Under the pieces are notes generated by a model. That model was not told the origin of the DNA and searched no databases. It saw nothing but the letters and a program-made list of their open reading frames with translations. The position numbers and the translations under genes were made by a program. A DNA stretch of 64,000 bases from Enoplosus armatus (lineage: Eukaryota; Chordata; Actinopteri; Centrarchiformes; Enoplosidae): assembly GCF_043641665.1 (NCBI RefSeq), contig NC_092194.1, forward strand, positions 19,767,798 through 19,831,797, in the 5' to 3' direction. Positions 53,364 to 60,456 of the stretch are shown here, piece by piece. The first letter of the stretch is position 1. Each line of letters begins with the position of its first letter.

Positions 53364-55290
53364 GCAGGGTATCTGCAGACTAGGGGGCCAATGTCAGACC
53401 ACCTGAGAGAAGGCAACGTTCAGTTCACGATAGCAACACTTCCTGATTTGTGTTTACTTGTCATGCATGGCTGTGTAGGATTTTCTTCTCTATATATTTT
53501 CTCAATCTATAATTCATAATCTCAGAGTGACCTGATCACGTCCGTGACGTCCGAGACATGTCATCTCGTCCCTCTCACGTGCATCCGGTGGAACAGACCT
53601 GCTCCAGGTGTTTACACAGTCTCCTGGCAATTACATTTATTAGGGCTCCGCAATAATAATAACTATTATCGTTTATTGACTTTTTAATTGGAATTCTGTT
53701 GTATAAATGTAGACAAAACTAATTCAAACCTACAAAAAAATAATTGTTAAAATTAAAAAGTTTTAATTTTACATGTGTGAAGAGTTTTATCTGATCTGAC
53801 ACGTAACAGAGGACGAATATCAATATCGTTATTTTACATGGTTTTGCATCTACTTGCCGTAATGAAGGAAAGTAGGATTGTAAACATAAACTACGTGAGC
53901 GAACGCAGCTAGTGAGCTAACAACACCAGCCCACAAAGCTGTAAATGATACAGATTTACTGCCATAAATCTCTGTTACCGTCCTTCACTGTAGCCAAGCA
54001 GCATCCCTTCTTCTCGGCTGCTTATATTATTTTGCCGAGCATTTATCTGAAAATCCCCTCCAGACCAGTTTTAAGACATAAAAATTCTCTGCTTGGAATA
54101 ATAATTTGTGTCTGCTGTTTTCTCCACAAACTTACCAAATTACCTTGTTAAAAAGTTTAAAATGACTTCTGCTCCTTCTCCCTCATTGAAAAATACAGCA
54201 TCTAGTAATGTGCAAATATTGTTCATGTAAGTTTAACTGCTGAGCACAAGACGTCTGCGCACTGGAGGTTTCAAGCATCCACGTCGCGCTTGTGTAAGTT
54301 GCATACTGGACCACGATTGACTTCCCAAATTGTTATGATGTCACAAAATCCTGGTTGTAAACTGATGGAAGGTGAGCAGAGAGCAAGCGACTGTGGAAAC
54401 ATCCCTCTGCACTGTGAAGCTCAAACATCCACATTTTTGGAAACGTATTCACACAGAAGTTAACGGAGAGCTCAATCTGATGCGACTGCGTCTTTACTTT
54501 TGCTGATATCCTCAACCAAACATCGCCCCAGCCTCCTTTGTAAATGGTCACTGGAATACACTGTATCTCACATCAAACCTGACTTGGACATCAGAGGACG
54601 GGAAGTGTGTGAGTCAGGTCACCGATGTGATCAAGTGGGAGACTAATTAAGACGCGCACATTCGATACTTGTCAGTTATGTTAAGATTTCTGCACGGTTT
54701 CGTCAGCTTTTGGGATGCAAACACCGCTGTTTCCACACACAGAGAGGAGAAGAAAAAACCCCACAGATGCTCACACGCAGCATATCAAATGTGACAAACT
54801 TCAATGGAAAGTGATGAAAAAATATGAGGAAGGCAAGACTGGATGGCTGGATTGCCCCCTTTGATCTTCTGGGATTCTTGGTGAGTTCTTGAACTGCATT
54901 ATCCACATGGTTTGGTTGGAGGGGGGGGGGGGGGGGGGCAGATTGCAATTTCTGTAAATCGCACGTGGATAATGCAGTCTTTCACAAATAAGGGAGAGAC
55001 GAATCAATAAATATGCTAAACCAGTCACAAAAACAGTGATGTTAATATTTCTTCTGGCTGACGTGTCAGTCTCACATCAGCGGCAGAAAATCTACAGAAA
55101 AAAACCACAGAGAGATTCATGGTTTCTCTGGAAGTGTGTGAAAAGGCCACGAGTCCTTTTGGCAAGGAGACTCCTTAGATTATGCTCAGAGGTGACCTCA
55201 ATAAAACCTCCCGATCTTATGCTGCCTTACAGATTAACTGTGGTCGCAAACCATCGGTAGACCTGCCAGCAAACACACACACACAGTCAT

Positions 55291-55334
<44 letters not shown>

Positions 55335-58300
55335 AAATGATTGGTTTCCTTCAAAGCGTGGGTTGCGGAGGGCACTTTGAAGGAGGTGATTAAAACAGGA
55401 GGGCTCCATACAGCAGTGTCAGATGAAACACTTACTGTATATTAGGTATTTATCATAGCCAATCAGCATGCAGGACACAGATGCTGTGATGTCACATGGC
55501 GGTGAGAGGGCCACTAGGACTGGGTCAGTGGTGAAACCTTGTTATCTAGAGAGGTTGTCAGTGCTGATCTTCAGCTCGCTCGCATAAAAACAAATTACAT
55601 TAATGGTAAATAGACCAAAGCCCTACATGGATATATTATCAAAGTCAAGCACATATATGACAAGCTAGGTTTCAATTACATAACCAGCTTGAAAAGCAAA
55701 TTACCTGAATATAAAATCAATTCTTTTCTGCCGAGGACAAAACTCTAACGCCAAAAACGCTGATTTGAATTTCATCCCCTCAATCTCAATCAAATGGATT
55801 TATTAATTTTGTCACTTTGAACTCAAAGAACCAGCATGTTTTGTTTTTTTCTTCCTTTTCACAGGGCTTTACAAAAAAAGAGCTGATAACATTATTGGAC
55901 AACGAGTCCACGAAGAGGCCGTTGATTTGAGGGGCAGCTGAAGAGTCATCGATATCTGTGACACGGGAGGGATTGCTGGTGTCTGTAATCATTTGATGAC
56001 TCAATGGATCGACCCAGTCCCGAGCGTGGAGAAGAGGAACACAAACGGCATACTGATGGTGATTGGTACAGAAGCAAACCACTGATTGCAGCCTCATGGC
56101 GGCCGATGCTGACATTTTCATCCAATTAGCACAGCTTACCGTCGTCAAAGAAAACGAAACTTTGAGACTTGTCTGCATGGAGAGAAGGAGGGAGAAAAAC
56201 CAGGAGGAGAAACCAGAGAGTCAGTTCAGTCACCTTTTCTGATCAACAGGCCAACAGTTGTTAGATTTTACACAAGCACACGCAAAGAAAATACACACCC
56301 TGCAGCTACACACACACATAGACAGACTCTCTGCTTAACAGGCACACACATAAATATCTCTGCCGAACAGAAGCTTCATTTCCTGCCCTCCTTTACCTCA
56401 TGCATATTAAATATCATTTTCCAGAGAAAATCCCTCAATGTCTGGTCTTTGTTGGGCGCAGAGAGATCTTATCTTGATTACCGTCTACAGGCTATTACCA
56501 AAAGTTGGATTTTATCACTGATAGCAGTTGTGTGTTCAGCAAGTGCAAAGAAACCCAAAGACGTCAATGATGAGATCAAGATGAGAGAAATGACACACGT
56601 GGCCGCCATTTTTCACGTGGTAAAGAGCTCGAATTAATGGTTTCAATTTAGTATTCTGATCATTCCCGCAGAATGTTACAGAGAGATTCTCACAGTGAAA
56701 AGTCACGCCGGCGCCCTGGAAGAGATATGTTATTATAAGGGAGAGGCATAGTGGGTTGATTCAAAAATACACAGCACCTTTCCAGTTCATTATATCCAGA
56801 ATATTTACAGTGCCTGCTGTCAGAAAATAAACATGTATCTGCAAAAATATGTTGTTTGGAAATACAGAAATACAGATAAGTAATAATCCTCCTGCTTTAA
56901 CAGATGCTCGTGTGTTTTTTTTAATTCATTAACAGGTTGTATGTGATTTAAAGCGCCTGAGGGTCACGAAGCTCACAGACCTGAGATCTGAGATTATGTG
57001 TTTCCTTAAGACAGTTTTGAACACATGAGCACGTTTGTTTTAAGACGCAAGTCCCATCCTCACCTTTGCGTCTTTAAAACTACGAATATGTGACTGTTAA
57101 AATCAATTCAGTCTGATTTGAGCTGGAGGATTATGCAAATCGAGGCAAAGCGGAGAGCCGGCGAGATCGATCAAAGGTGACAGCAATTTAGGGAGAAATT
57201 ATGGTACAGTCATCACAAATAGGGCACACAATCAGCCGCGCACAGAGCACCGAGCGCTGTGGCTGCAAACAGCATCACGGAGGAAAAGAGGAAAATGCAA
57301 TTATACAATATATCATTACTCAAACTATTGACAATTAGTCATTCTGTGGCAGGCGCTCATCACTACTGTGAGCACCGTCATGATCTTCAAGCTTCCTCTA
57401 ATCATTTATCGGTTCAAATACTCGCCGCGTCTTAAAGGATGAAGCGTTAATTTTCACCAACAGAGGCAGGTTTAGTGTTTACGGTATTATTATCAATGCA
57501 TTGCATCATCAGCAATGCTGTTCGTTACTCCTCGGCACAGTGTGTGTACTGTGCTCCAAATCCCACGACAAAAGTGAACCAAAAAGAAAGAAAAAAAAAA
57601 ACCCCCAGCACAAGTTGGCCTCTAAAAACCGACTCCTCGGCACAAGTTGGAGCAGGACTAATTATCTCTGTGGGCTTTCATCTTTTTCATTTCTGTAATT
57701 CTCTGTTCTCTCTGTGCCTGTTATAATCTCGCCCTGTTCTCTTTATCTCACAGCTGTACAGTATTACACTCCAAATGAGCTGGTCCGCTCGCCATCCGTA
57801 TCACCCCGCTGTGGCAGAGTGAACGTAGATATGGCAGAAATTAATACCTGAAGAGATGTGTCCCGTTGATAACATACTTACGTGCAATATGAATGTATTC
57901 AACCAGGAAGAGCCTTTGTTCCTCCCCCGGAGATATTTTTTTCTTTCCCCTCCCATGTGTGAATGTTCATGATTTTAATTTAGGGATCCTACATGCGACG
58001 TGGGGATTCTTACTGTGAGTGAAGGGAATTCATTGCAAAACAAGATACTGAAGAGAAGGAGTTCAAAATGAGAAATCCACCTTTTGAAGGGGTGCATATG
58101 TAAATGCGTATTTAAATGTCTAAACCAATTAATTAATATCCATTAGTATCTTTTCTGCTCCGTCTGTAAATATGTCTGTATGTTACATCCATCTGCGGAT
58201 ATAATTTAATGGCTACAGTGCAGTACTGCTGCTCATTAGCATGTTTAAAACCGCAAATCTTTGTTATCTTTATTTGTTGCATAATTGTGGAATTGTTACA

Positions 58301-60456
58301 TCACCCTCTGCACAATTAATTATCACCCAGTTCTCATCTACTACTATCCCATTCCTTCTGCTGCAGCTAATGCATTTCCCCAGAGTGATAACTCAAGTTT
58401 CAACTGGTTTAAGACAGTATAAAAACAAATCAAGACTATATATTAGTCTTTAGTTAGTTAATAACTTTGATAGGATGCACACTTGACTACTGACTGCTTT
58501 TATATCAGCAGGGTATATGCTAATATTTTTAAATATTTTGTAAAATTATAAATAAATAATCAAATCAACACAGTATTTTGTTGTGCTGGTAATCCTTTTA
58601 AAGTGCTTTACTTTGATGATATGTGCAGAATCATTCTTTTTTTTTTATAATGAAGTATCACTGATATAAAAATATTTGTTCAGTGAAACCCCTGAATGCT
58701 CAAATTGATTTTCAAAACATTTCCAGACAACCCAGAACTGCGCAGGAAGCCTTTTTGTTAAGATGGCAGCCACAAAGAAGAAGAAGAAGAAGAAGAAGAA
58801 GAAGAAGAAGAAGAAAAAAACAAAGTCTCTTTCTTTTTGCGCCTTCGTGGGGTATTCTGGGAGAGAAACAGTCAAGTAGCAGCAGCCACCACAGCTTGAG
58901 AGTCTCAGAGAGCCATTTGAAAAGCTAAGTGAGTGATCGATGACAGAAGTCAATTATCACCTCGCGGATCTGTCAGAGGCGGCTGTGCAGGGTGAGCGTC
59001 ACGCACCACCCACCTCTGACTAACCATCAACAACTGCGGACACCAGCCCAACCACACAGGAAAACACTGGAGACGGAGTACATGACAGGCAGCCCTTATA
59101 CTACCATTACCTCCACATGCTCCTATAGTGGTAAGAAAACCCCCTCTCGTGCTTTCCTGCATCTGCGCAGCATCTTTAAACCTTCAGCGAACATTTCACA
59201 GCCCTGCAAAAATTTATGTACTGAAAAGCGATAAAATATTTCTTCCATTCTTTGACAAAAAAAAAAAAAGAGAAAAAAAAAAAGGGAAGCAAATTTTGTG
59301 TTCAGTACAGCTTGCAGCTCAGAGCGAGGCTTCAACAATGGCTACATCCAGTTATGTAAGAGGGCGGATTTCTGCTGCTCTAATGGGCTGAGGAGATTCG
59401 CCTTAACCAAGAGGCTTTGCTACTCAGCCAAAAGGACCTGCGCTGAAGGGACTGAACTAATGTGACAGGGATCTGTAAGCCGACAAATGGGCACCAAACC
59501 TGGTACATTTCAGAAATGAATCTAAGCATTAGGAGAGAGTAAGGTGTGCACAGAACTTTAAGCATATCTTACACACTTTAAGGTACAATAAATCGAAGCA
59601 TCTCAGGTTCAAATGGGAAAATGAATGCGTGCTGCATGCATTCTGAAATTAAACCGTTTGAATTATTGCATCAAAATGTTCGACCTGCTTTAAAACGAAC
59701 GAAAACATCTCAAAAATATTTTCAATTATCTGAAAAACACTGAACTATTACTTGGCCGTGAGGGGAAGCACACAGGATTTTGTTGTGTTGTCGTTGGTGG
59801 CTGTGGTCAATAAAACTGTACCTTATGCTTGTGCATTAATGTGTAGGATGTTTTCCTGGGAAACGGCTGATGTCTGCACATGTAAATGGTTGCCAACGCG
59901 ATTCAGTACGTTGAGCTCTGTTTGTGTCCACTTAAAAAAGCCACGGGCCTCGATTCAAACATCACAAACCTTCCTTTGGGTCTTGAAGGCTTCTTGAACC
60001 ATTCTCAACTCTGTCTGACAACTCTGCTCCTGAGCCTGCGGTGAAGCTATTTTTCAGGTAGGTGTTGACATGTGCCGACGTCAGATGTTTTTAGGTCAGG
60101 TGTCACACGTTACGGGGTCTCGGTCTGATTGTGGGCAGGCATGGATGGTACGAGCTCTCTGTCTTATTTTCCCTACATTTTCCCACATGCTGGTTTACAC
60201 ATGCATGTCGACAGGTTCTCTGCTTACCGTTGACCTCCTGAGCTCCTGCATCTGTGAAAAGCATGCTCATCACCTCCTCGAAGTTGCAGCTGGGCTCGGA
60301 TGCGTTGCTGTCCTGGCTCACGTGGTGCAGCATTCTCTTCAGAACATCATCCAGGGAGGCAGCCGTCTCGTCCAGCAGGATACTGGCCCGTGCCAGAAAG
60401 CCATCCAAGTCGCGGTGTGCCCGAATTTCTTCCTCAAAGTTCATCAGCTTCACATA
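28118..60456 (-). CDS. slc4a11: slc4a11, SLC4-family transporter, 16 exons, 5' end outside the window
   Basis: SLC4A11 is a multi-pass membrane protein reported to carry H+/OH-, NH3 and water-linked fluxes; human mutations cause corneal endothelial dystrophy. Minus-strand exons: 60228-60456, 51518-51599, 50323-50446, 46502-46711, 43632-43716, 42564-42689, 41503-41616, 40022-40154, 39299-39372, 37089-37317, 36546-36652, 34274-34439, 32532-32705, 30710-30905, 29318-29487 and 28118-28184. They sum to 2286 bp, one open frame of 761 residues ending in TAG. Codons 1-240 form the cytoplasmic domain and codons from about 250 the SLC4 membrane domain. The 3' segment [32 protein letters not shown] matches SLC4A11 and not the bicarbonate-transporting paralogs. 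Human SLC4A11 has roughly 110 more N-terminal residues; no matching exon appears right of 60456, so the start is probably beyond 64000. Confidence 0.96.
29318..29487 (-). CDS. slc4a11: slc4a11 exon, [20 protein letters not shown] segment
   Basis: This 170-bp exon encodes [20 protein letters not shown], a hydrophobic span and [18 protein letters not shown]. The acceptor is CCTGCAG and the donor AG|GTACGA, phase 0 to phase 2. Confidence 0.96.
30090..30420 (+). repeat. Unnamed dispersed repeat, copy A
   Basis: It shares an ordered series of blocks with 54296-54555: GTTGCATACTGCACCA, then AGGTGAGCGCAGAG, CTGCAGAGGGAAGCTC and AAACATCC, and a final CGACCATTTTA. It is non-coding and lies in an slc4a11 intron. 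Confidence 0.5.
30673..30701 (+). repeat. (CA)n next to the donor of the slc4a11 exon at 30710
   Basis: Reads (TG)n on the gene strand and begins eight bases beyond the last exon base. A second short (CA)n lies at 30632-30650. Confidence 0.9.
30710..30905 (-). CDS. slc4a11: slc4a11 exon, [19 protein letters not shown] segment
   Basis: This 196-bp exon encodes [19 protein letters not shown], then [19 protein letters not shown] and [19 protein letters not shown]. The acceptor is CTCCTCAG and the donor CAG|GTGAGA, phase 2 to phase 0. On the gene strand a (TG)n tract lies within about 10 bases of each splice site. Confidence 0.96.
30914..30936 (+). repeat. (CA)n next to the acceptor of the slc4a11 exon at 30905
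   Basis: Reads (TG)n on the gene strand and ends eight bases before the exon, taking the place of most of the usual pyrimidine tract. Confidence 0.9.
31579..32096. mobile_element. Second hAT-like MITE overlapping a LINE tail
   Basis: The left end AGTGGTTCCTAACCTGG (31579) faces the right end AGGTTGGGAACCACTG (32081-32096), which is CAGTGGTTCCCAACCT in reverse. The interval includes a LINE 3' relic (31793-32060). Either the LINE inserted into the MITE or the two ends belong to separate copies. No clear target duplication is visible. Confidence 0.4.
31793..32060 (+). mobile_element. L2-type LINE 3' end, decayed
   Basis: The plus strand reads as a broken version of the typical L2/Rex C-terminus: a degenerate ...NFGTLSL segment, then [12 protein letters not shown]. 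It ends in an AT-rich 3' tail GGTGCTTTATAAGTAAA. It is too short and damaged to be functional. Confidence 0.6.
32532..32705 (-). CDS. slc4a11: slc4a11 exon, [20 protein letters not shown] segment
   Basis: This 174-bp exon encodes [20 protein letters not shown], then [20 protein letters not shown] and [14 protein letters not shown]. The acceptor is CCTCAG and the donor AC|GTGAGT, with both ends in phase 2. Confidence 0.96.
33186..33225 (+). repeat. (GT)20 microsatellite
   Basis: About 20 GT units in the slc4a11 intron upstream of the exon at 32532. Confidence 0.9.
34274..34439 (-). CDS. slc4a11: slc4a11 exon, [16 protein letters not shown] segment
   Basis: This 166-bp exon encodes a variable loop ([20 protein letters not shown]) and then [18 protein letters not shown] and TNAPENR. 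The acceptor is AAACAG and the donor AG|GTAGAG, phase 1 to phase 2. Confidence 0.95.
35365..35500 (+). repeat. Probable tRNA-derived SINE
   Basis: After a G run comes CTCGCAGTTAGACAGCCTGT (box-A-like), a GCCTG/CAGGC stem and AAGTTTGAGCCC (box-B-like), then an unrelated body of about 80 bp. The order and spacing fit a tRNA-headed SINE. It lies in the slc4a11 intron between the exons at 34274 and 36546. Confidence 0.4.
36546..36652 (-). CDS. slc4a11: slc4a11 exon, [18 protein letters not shown] segment
   Basis: This 107-bp exon encodes [18 protein letters not shown] and then [18 protein letters not shown]. The acceptor is TTTCAG. The donor is C|GTTAGT, a weaker form than at most other introns. 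It lies next to a (GA)n repeat upstream, and runs phase 2 to phase 1. Confidence 0.93.
37089..37317 (-). CDS. slc4a11: slc4a11 exon, extracellular loop and following span
   Basis: This 229-bp exon encodes [20 protein letters not shown], a loop, then [20 protein letters not shown]. The loop is shorter than and unlike the human one. It still carries two N-glycosylation sequons (NSS and NRS), as the human loop does, at different places. The acceptor is TTTCAG and the donor AG|GTACGT, phase 1 to phase 2. Confidence 0.93.
37440..37565. repeat. Dispersed teleost repeat (GTTAGCAT family)
   Basis: The segment AACTAAGATGGTGAACATTA, then CATCAGCATGTTAGCATC and GAGAATGCTAGCATG, matches from memory a very common dispersed fish repeat. 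It is intronic, just upstream of the slc4a11 exon at 37089. Confidence 0.55.
39299..39372 (-). CDS. slc4a11: slc4a11 exon, [19 protein letters not shown] segment
   Basis: This 74-bp exon encodes [19 protein letters not shown] and KGTVK, nearly invariant in SLC4A11. The acceptor is TTGCAG and the donor A|GTAAGT, phase 2 to phase 1. Confidence 0.95.
40022..40154 (-). CDS. slc4a11: slc4a11 exon, [18 protein letters not shown] segment
   Basis: This 133-bp exon encodes [18 protein letters not shown], then [20 protein letters not shown] and KLFK. The acceptor is GTGCAG and the donor AG|GTATTC, phase 1 to phase 2. Confidence 0.95.
40673..40714 (+). repeat. (AC)21 microsatellite
   Basis: About 21 uninterrupted AC units in an slc4a11 intron. 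Confidence 0.9.
41503..41616 (-). CDS. slc4a11: slc4a11 exon, second membrane region
   Basis: This 114-bp exon encodes [20 protein letters not shown] and then [18 protein letters not shown], the SLC4 core substrate-path region (human ...SGQPLVILLTTAPLALYI). The acceptor is GTCCAG and the donor G|GTAGGC, with both ends in phase 1. Confidence 0.95.
41993..42168 (+). mobile_element. L2-type LINE 3' end, decayed
   Basis: The sequence has GACTCTGGAACGTCCTTCCA, then a degenerate ...LKPICLF (usually LKTHLF). It closes with the typical tail AAAAGCGCTGTACAAATAAA. It lies in an slc4a11 intron and starts after a C run. Confidence 0.6.
42203..42300 (+). repeat. Dispersed repeat, copy 1 (TTGGTGGAGACCA family)
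   Basis: It carries AGTGGGACATCTGGAGGCTA and CAGTTGGTGGAGACCA. A second copy lies in reverse at 46800-46885 within the same gene, and similar sequence is common in fish introns. Confidence 0.55.
42564..42689 (-). CDS. slc4a11: slc4a11 exon, first membrane span
   Basis: This 126-bp exon encodes [20 protein letters not shown] and then [20 protein letters not shown]. It is the first hydrophobic segment, followed by the conserved FGSLNDE. The acceptor is CCTCAG and the donor G|GTATGA, with both ends in phase 1. Confidence 0.94.
43632..43716 (-). CDS. slc4a11: slc4a11 exon, linker into the membrane domain
   Basis: This 85-bp exon encodes [18 protein letters not shown] and then [11 protein letters not shown], matching human [20 protein letters not shown]...DFTDG. 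The acceptor is TCCACAG and the donor G|GTAGGC, phase 0 to phase 1. Confidence 0.93.
45625..45645 (+). repeat. C21 homopolymer
   Basis: A run of 21 C on the plus strand, flanked by CT-rich sequence; G21 on the slc4a11 strand. Confidence 0.85.
45881..45944 (+). repeat. (TG)n microsatellite, two blocks
   Basis: Two TG blocks (45881-45901 and 45909-45944) separated by CTGTTAA. They lie in the slc4a11 intron left of the exon at 46502. Confidence 0.9.
46093..46115 (+). repeat. (GGA)n repeat
   Basis: About seven GGA units in a GA-rich setting. Confidence 0.8.
46502..46711 (-). CDS. slc4a11: slc4a11 exon, [19 protein letters not shown] segment
   Basis: This 210-bp exon encodes [19 protein letters not shown] and then [18 protein letters not shown]. 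After that comes a variable Gln/Thr-rich linker ending HKPLK. The acceptor is TTCCACAG and the donor AAG|GTGGGC, with both ends in phase 0. Confidence 0.95.
46800..46885 (-). repeat. Dispersed repeat, copy 2 (TTGGTGGAGACCA family)
   Basis: The reverse complement reads AAGTGGGACATTTAGCAGCT and AGATGGTGGAGACCAAAAAC, aligning with the copy at 42203. It lies just upstream of the slc4a11 exon at 46502 and extends the open frame there by chance. Confidence 0.55.
47033..47053 (+). repeat. G21 homopolymer
   Basis: A run of 21 G in the slc4a11 intron right of the exon at 46711. Its exact length is uncertain in any assembly. Confidence 0.85.
50323..50446 (-). CDS. slc4a11: slc4a11 exon, [19 protein letters not shown] segment
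   Basis: This 124-bp exon encodes [19 protein letters not shown] and then [15 protein letters not shown], part of the conserved SLC4A11 cytoplasmic domain. The acceptor is CTCCAG and the donor ATG|GTAACT, phase 2 to phase 0. Confidence 0.95.
50601..50636 (+). repeat. (CA)18 microsatellite
   Basis: About 18 CA units, 155 bases upstream of the slc4a11 exon at 50446. Confidence 0.9.
51470..51506 (+). repeat. (CA)18 next to the donor of the slc4a11 exon at 51518
   Basis: Reads (TG)n on the gene strand and starts about 11 bases past the last exon base. Confidence 0.9.
51518..51599 (-). CDS. slc4a11: slc4a11 exon, [11 protein letters not shown] segment
   Basis: This 82-bp exon encodes [17 protein letters not shown] and [10 protein letters not shown], nearly identical to the human segment. 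The acceptor is CCCGCAG and the donor CT|GTAAGC, phase 1 to phase 2. A (TG)n tract on the gene strand starts about 11 bases past the donor. Confidence 0.95.
52600..53322 (+). repeat. Purine-biased tract, about 700 bp
   Basis: The plus strand is dominated by A and G over about 700 bp, including (GA)n at 52684-52705 and 53215-53229 and endless variants of GAGAGA, GGAAGG and AAAGAAG, with short interruptions. It produces long false open frames rich in Ser/Leu/Phe on the minus strand. It lies in the slc4a11 intron between 51600 and 60227. Confidence 0.85.
53323..53362 (+). repeat. (GT)20 microsatellite
   Basis: About 20 GT units ending the purine-biased tract. Confidence 0.9.
54296..54555 (+). 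repeat. Unnamed dispersed repeat, copy B
   Basis: It is the counterpart of copy A at 30090, with GTTGCATACTGGACCA, AGGTGAGCAGAGAG, CTGCACTGTGAAGCTC, AAACATCC and AAATGGTCACTGG in the same order and orientation. I do not recognise the family. Confidence 0.5.
54921..54938 (+). repeat. G18 homopolymer
   Basis: A run of 18 G in the long slc4a11 intron. Confidence 0.85.
55292..55329 (+). repeat. (AC)19 microsatellite
   Basis: About 19 AC units, with a shorter block at 55272-55285. Confidence 0.9.
56140..56172 (-). CDS. slc4a11: slc4a11 candidate 33-bp cassette exon
   Basis: This 33-bp interval has a long pyrimidine-rich tract and ATGCAG acceptor on one side and a strong G|GTAAGC donor on the other. 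It enters and leaves in phase 1, like the junction it lies within (60228 to 51599). Included, it would insert [11 protein letters not shown] after QEVN. I know of no such peptide in human SLC4A11, so this is an optional or lineage-specific exon, or a decoy. No transcript evidence is available here. Confidence 0.45.
58775..58813 (+). repeat. (AAG)13 trinucleotide repeat
   Basis: There are thirteen uninterrupted AAG units, followed by an A run. It lies in an slc4a11 intron; on the gene strand it is (CTT)n. Preceded by ATGGCAGCCACA, it yields a short plus-strand frame (58763-58879) of Met-Ala-Ala-Thr and a Lys run, which I take as chance. Confidence 0.9.
60228..60456 (-). CDS. slc4a11: slc4a11 first visible exon, cytoplasmic domain
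   Basis: It encodes [20 protein letters not shown], followed by [14 protein letters not shown] and [14 protein letters not shown], closely matching human SLC4A11 ([17 protein letters not shown]...AMLFTDAGA). The acceptor is TTCCGCAG and the donor G|GTAAGC, phase 0 to phase 1. It opens on a complete Tyr codon, so at least one further coding exon must precede it. Confidence 0.94.

Noticed and set aside
56140..56178. Alternative reading of the small slc4a11 exon as a first exon starting ATGCAG
   Set aside because: That frame (MQTSLKVSF...) ends in phase 0 and would not join the next exon in frame. The internal-exon reading does.
58763..58879. Plus-strand frame starting ATGGCAGCCACA with a Lys run
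   Set aside because: The start context is good, but the body is an (AAG)n repeat and the remainder is 20 unremarkable residues. It is antisense in an intron with no splice or family support.
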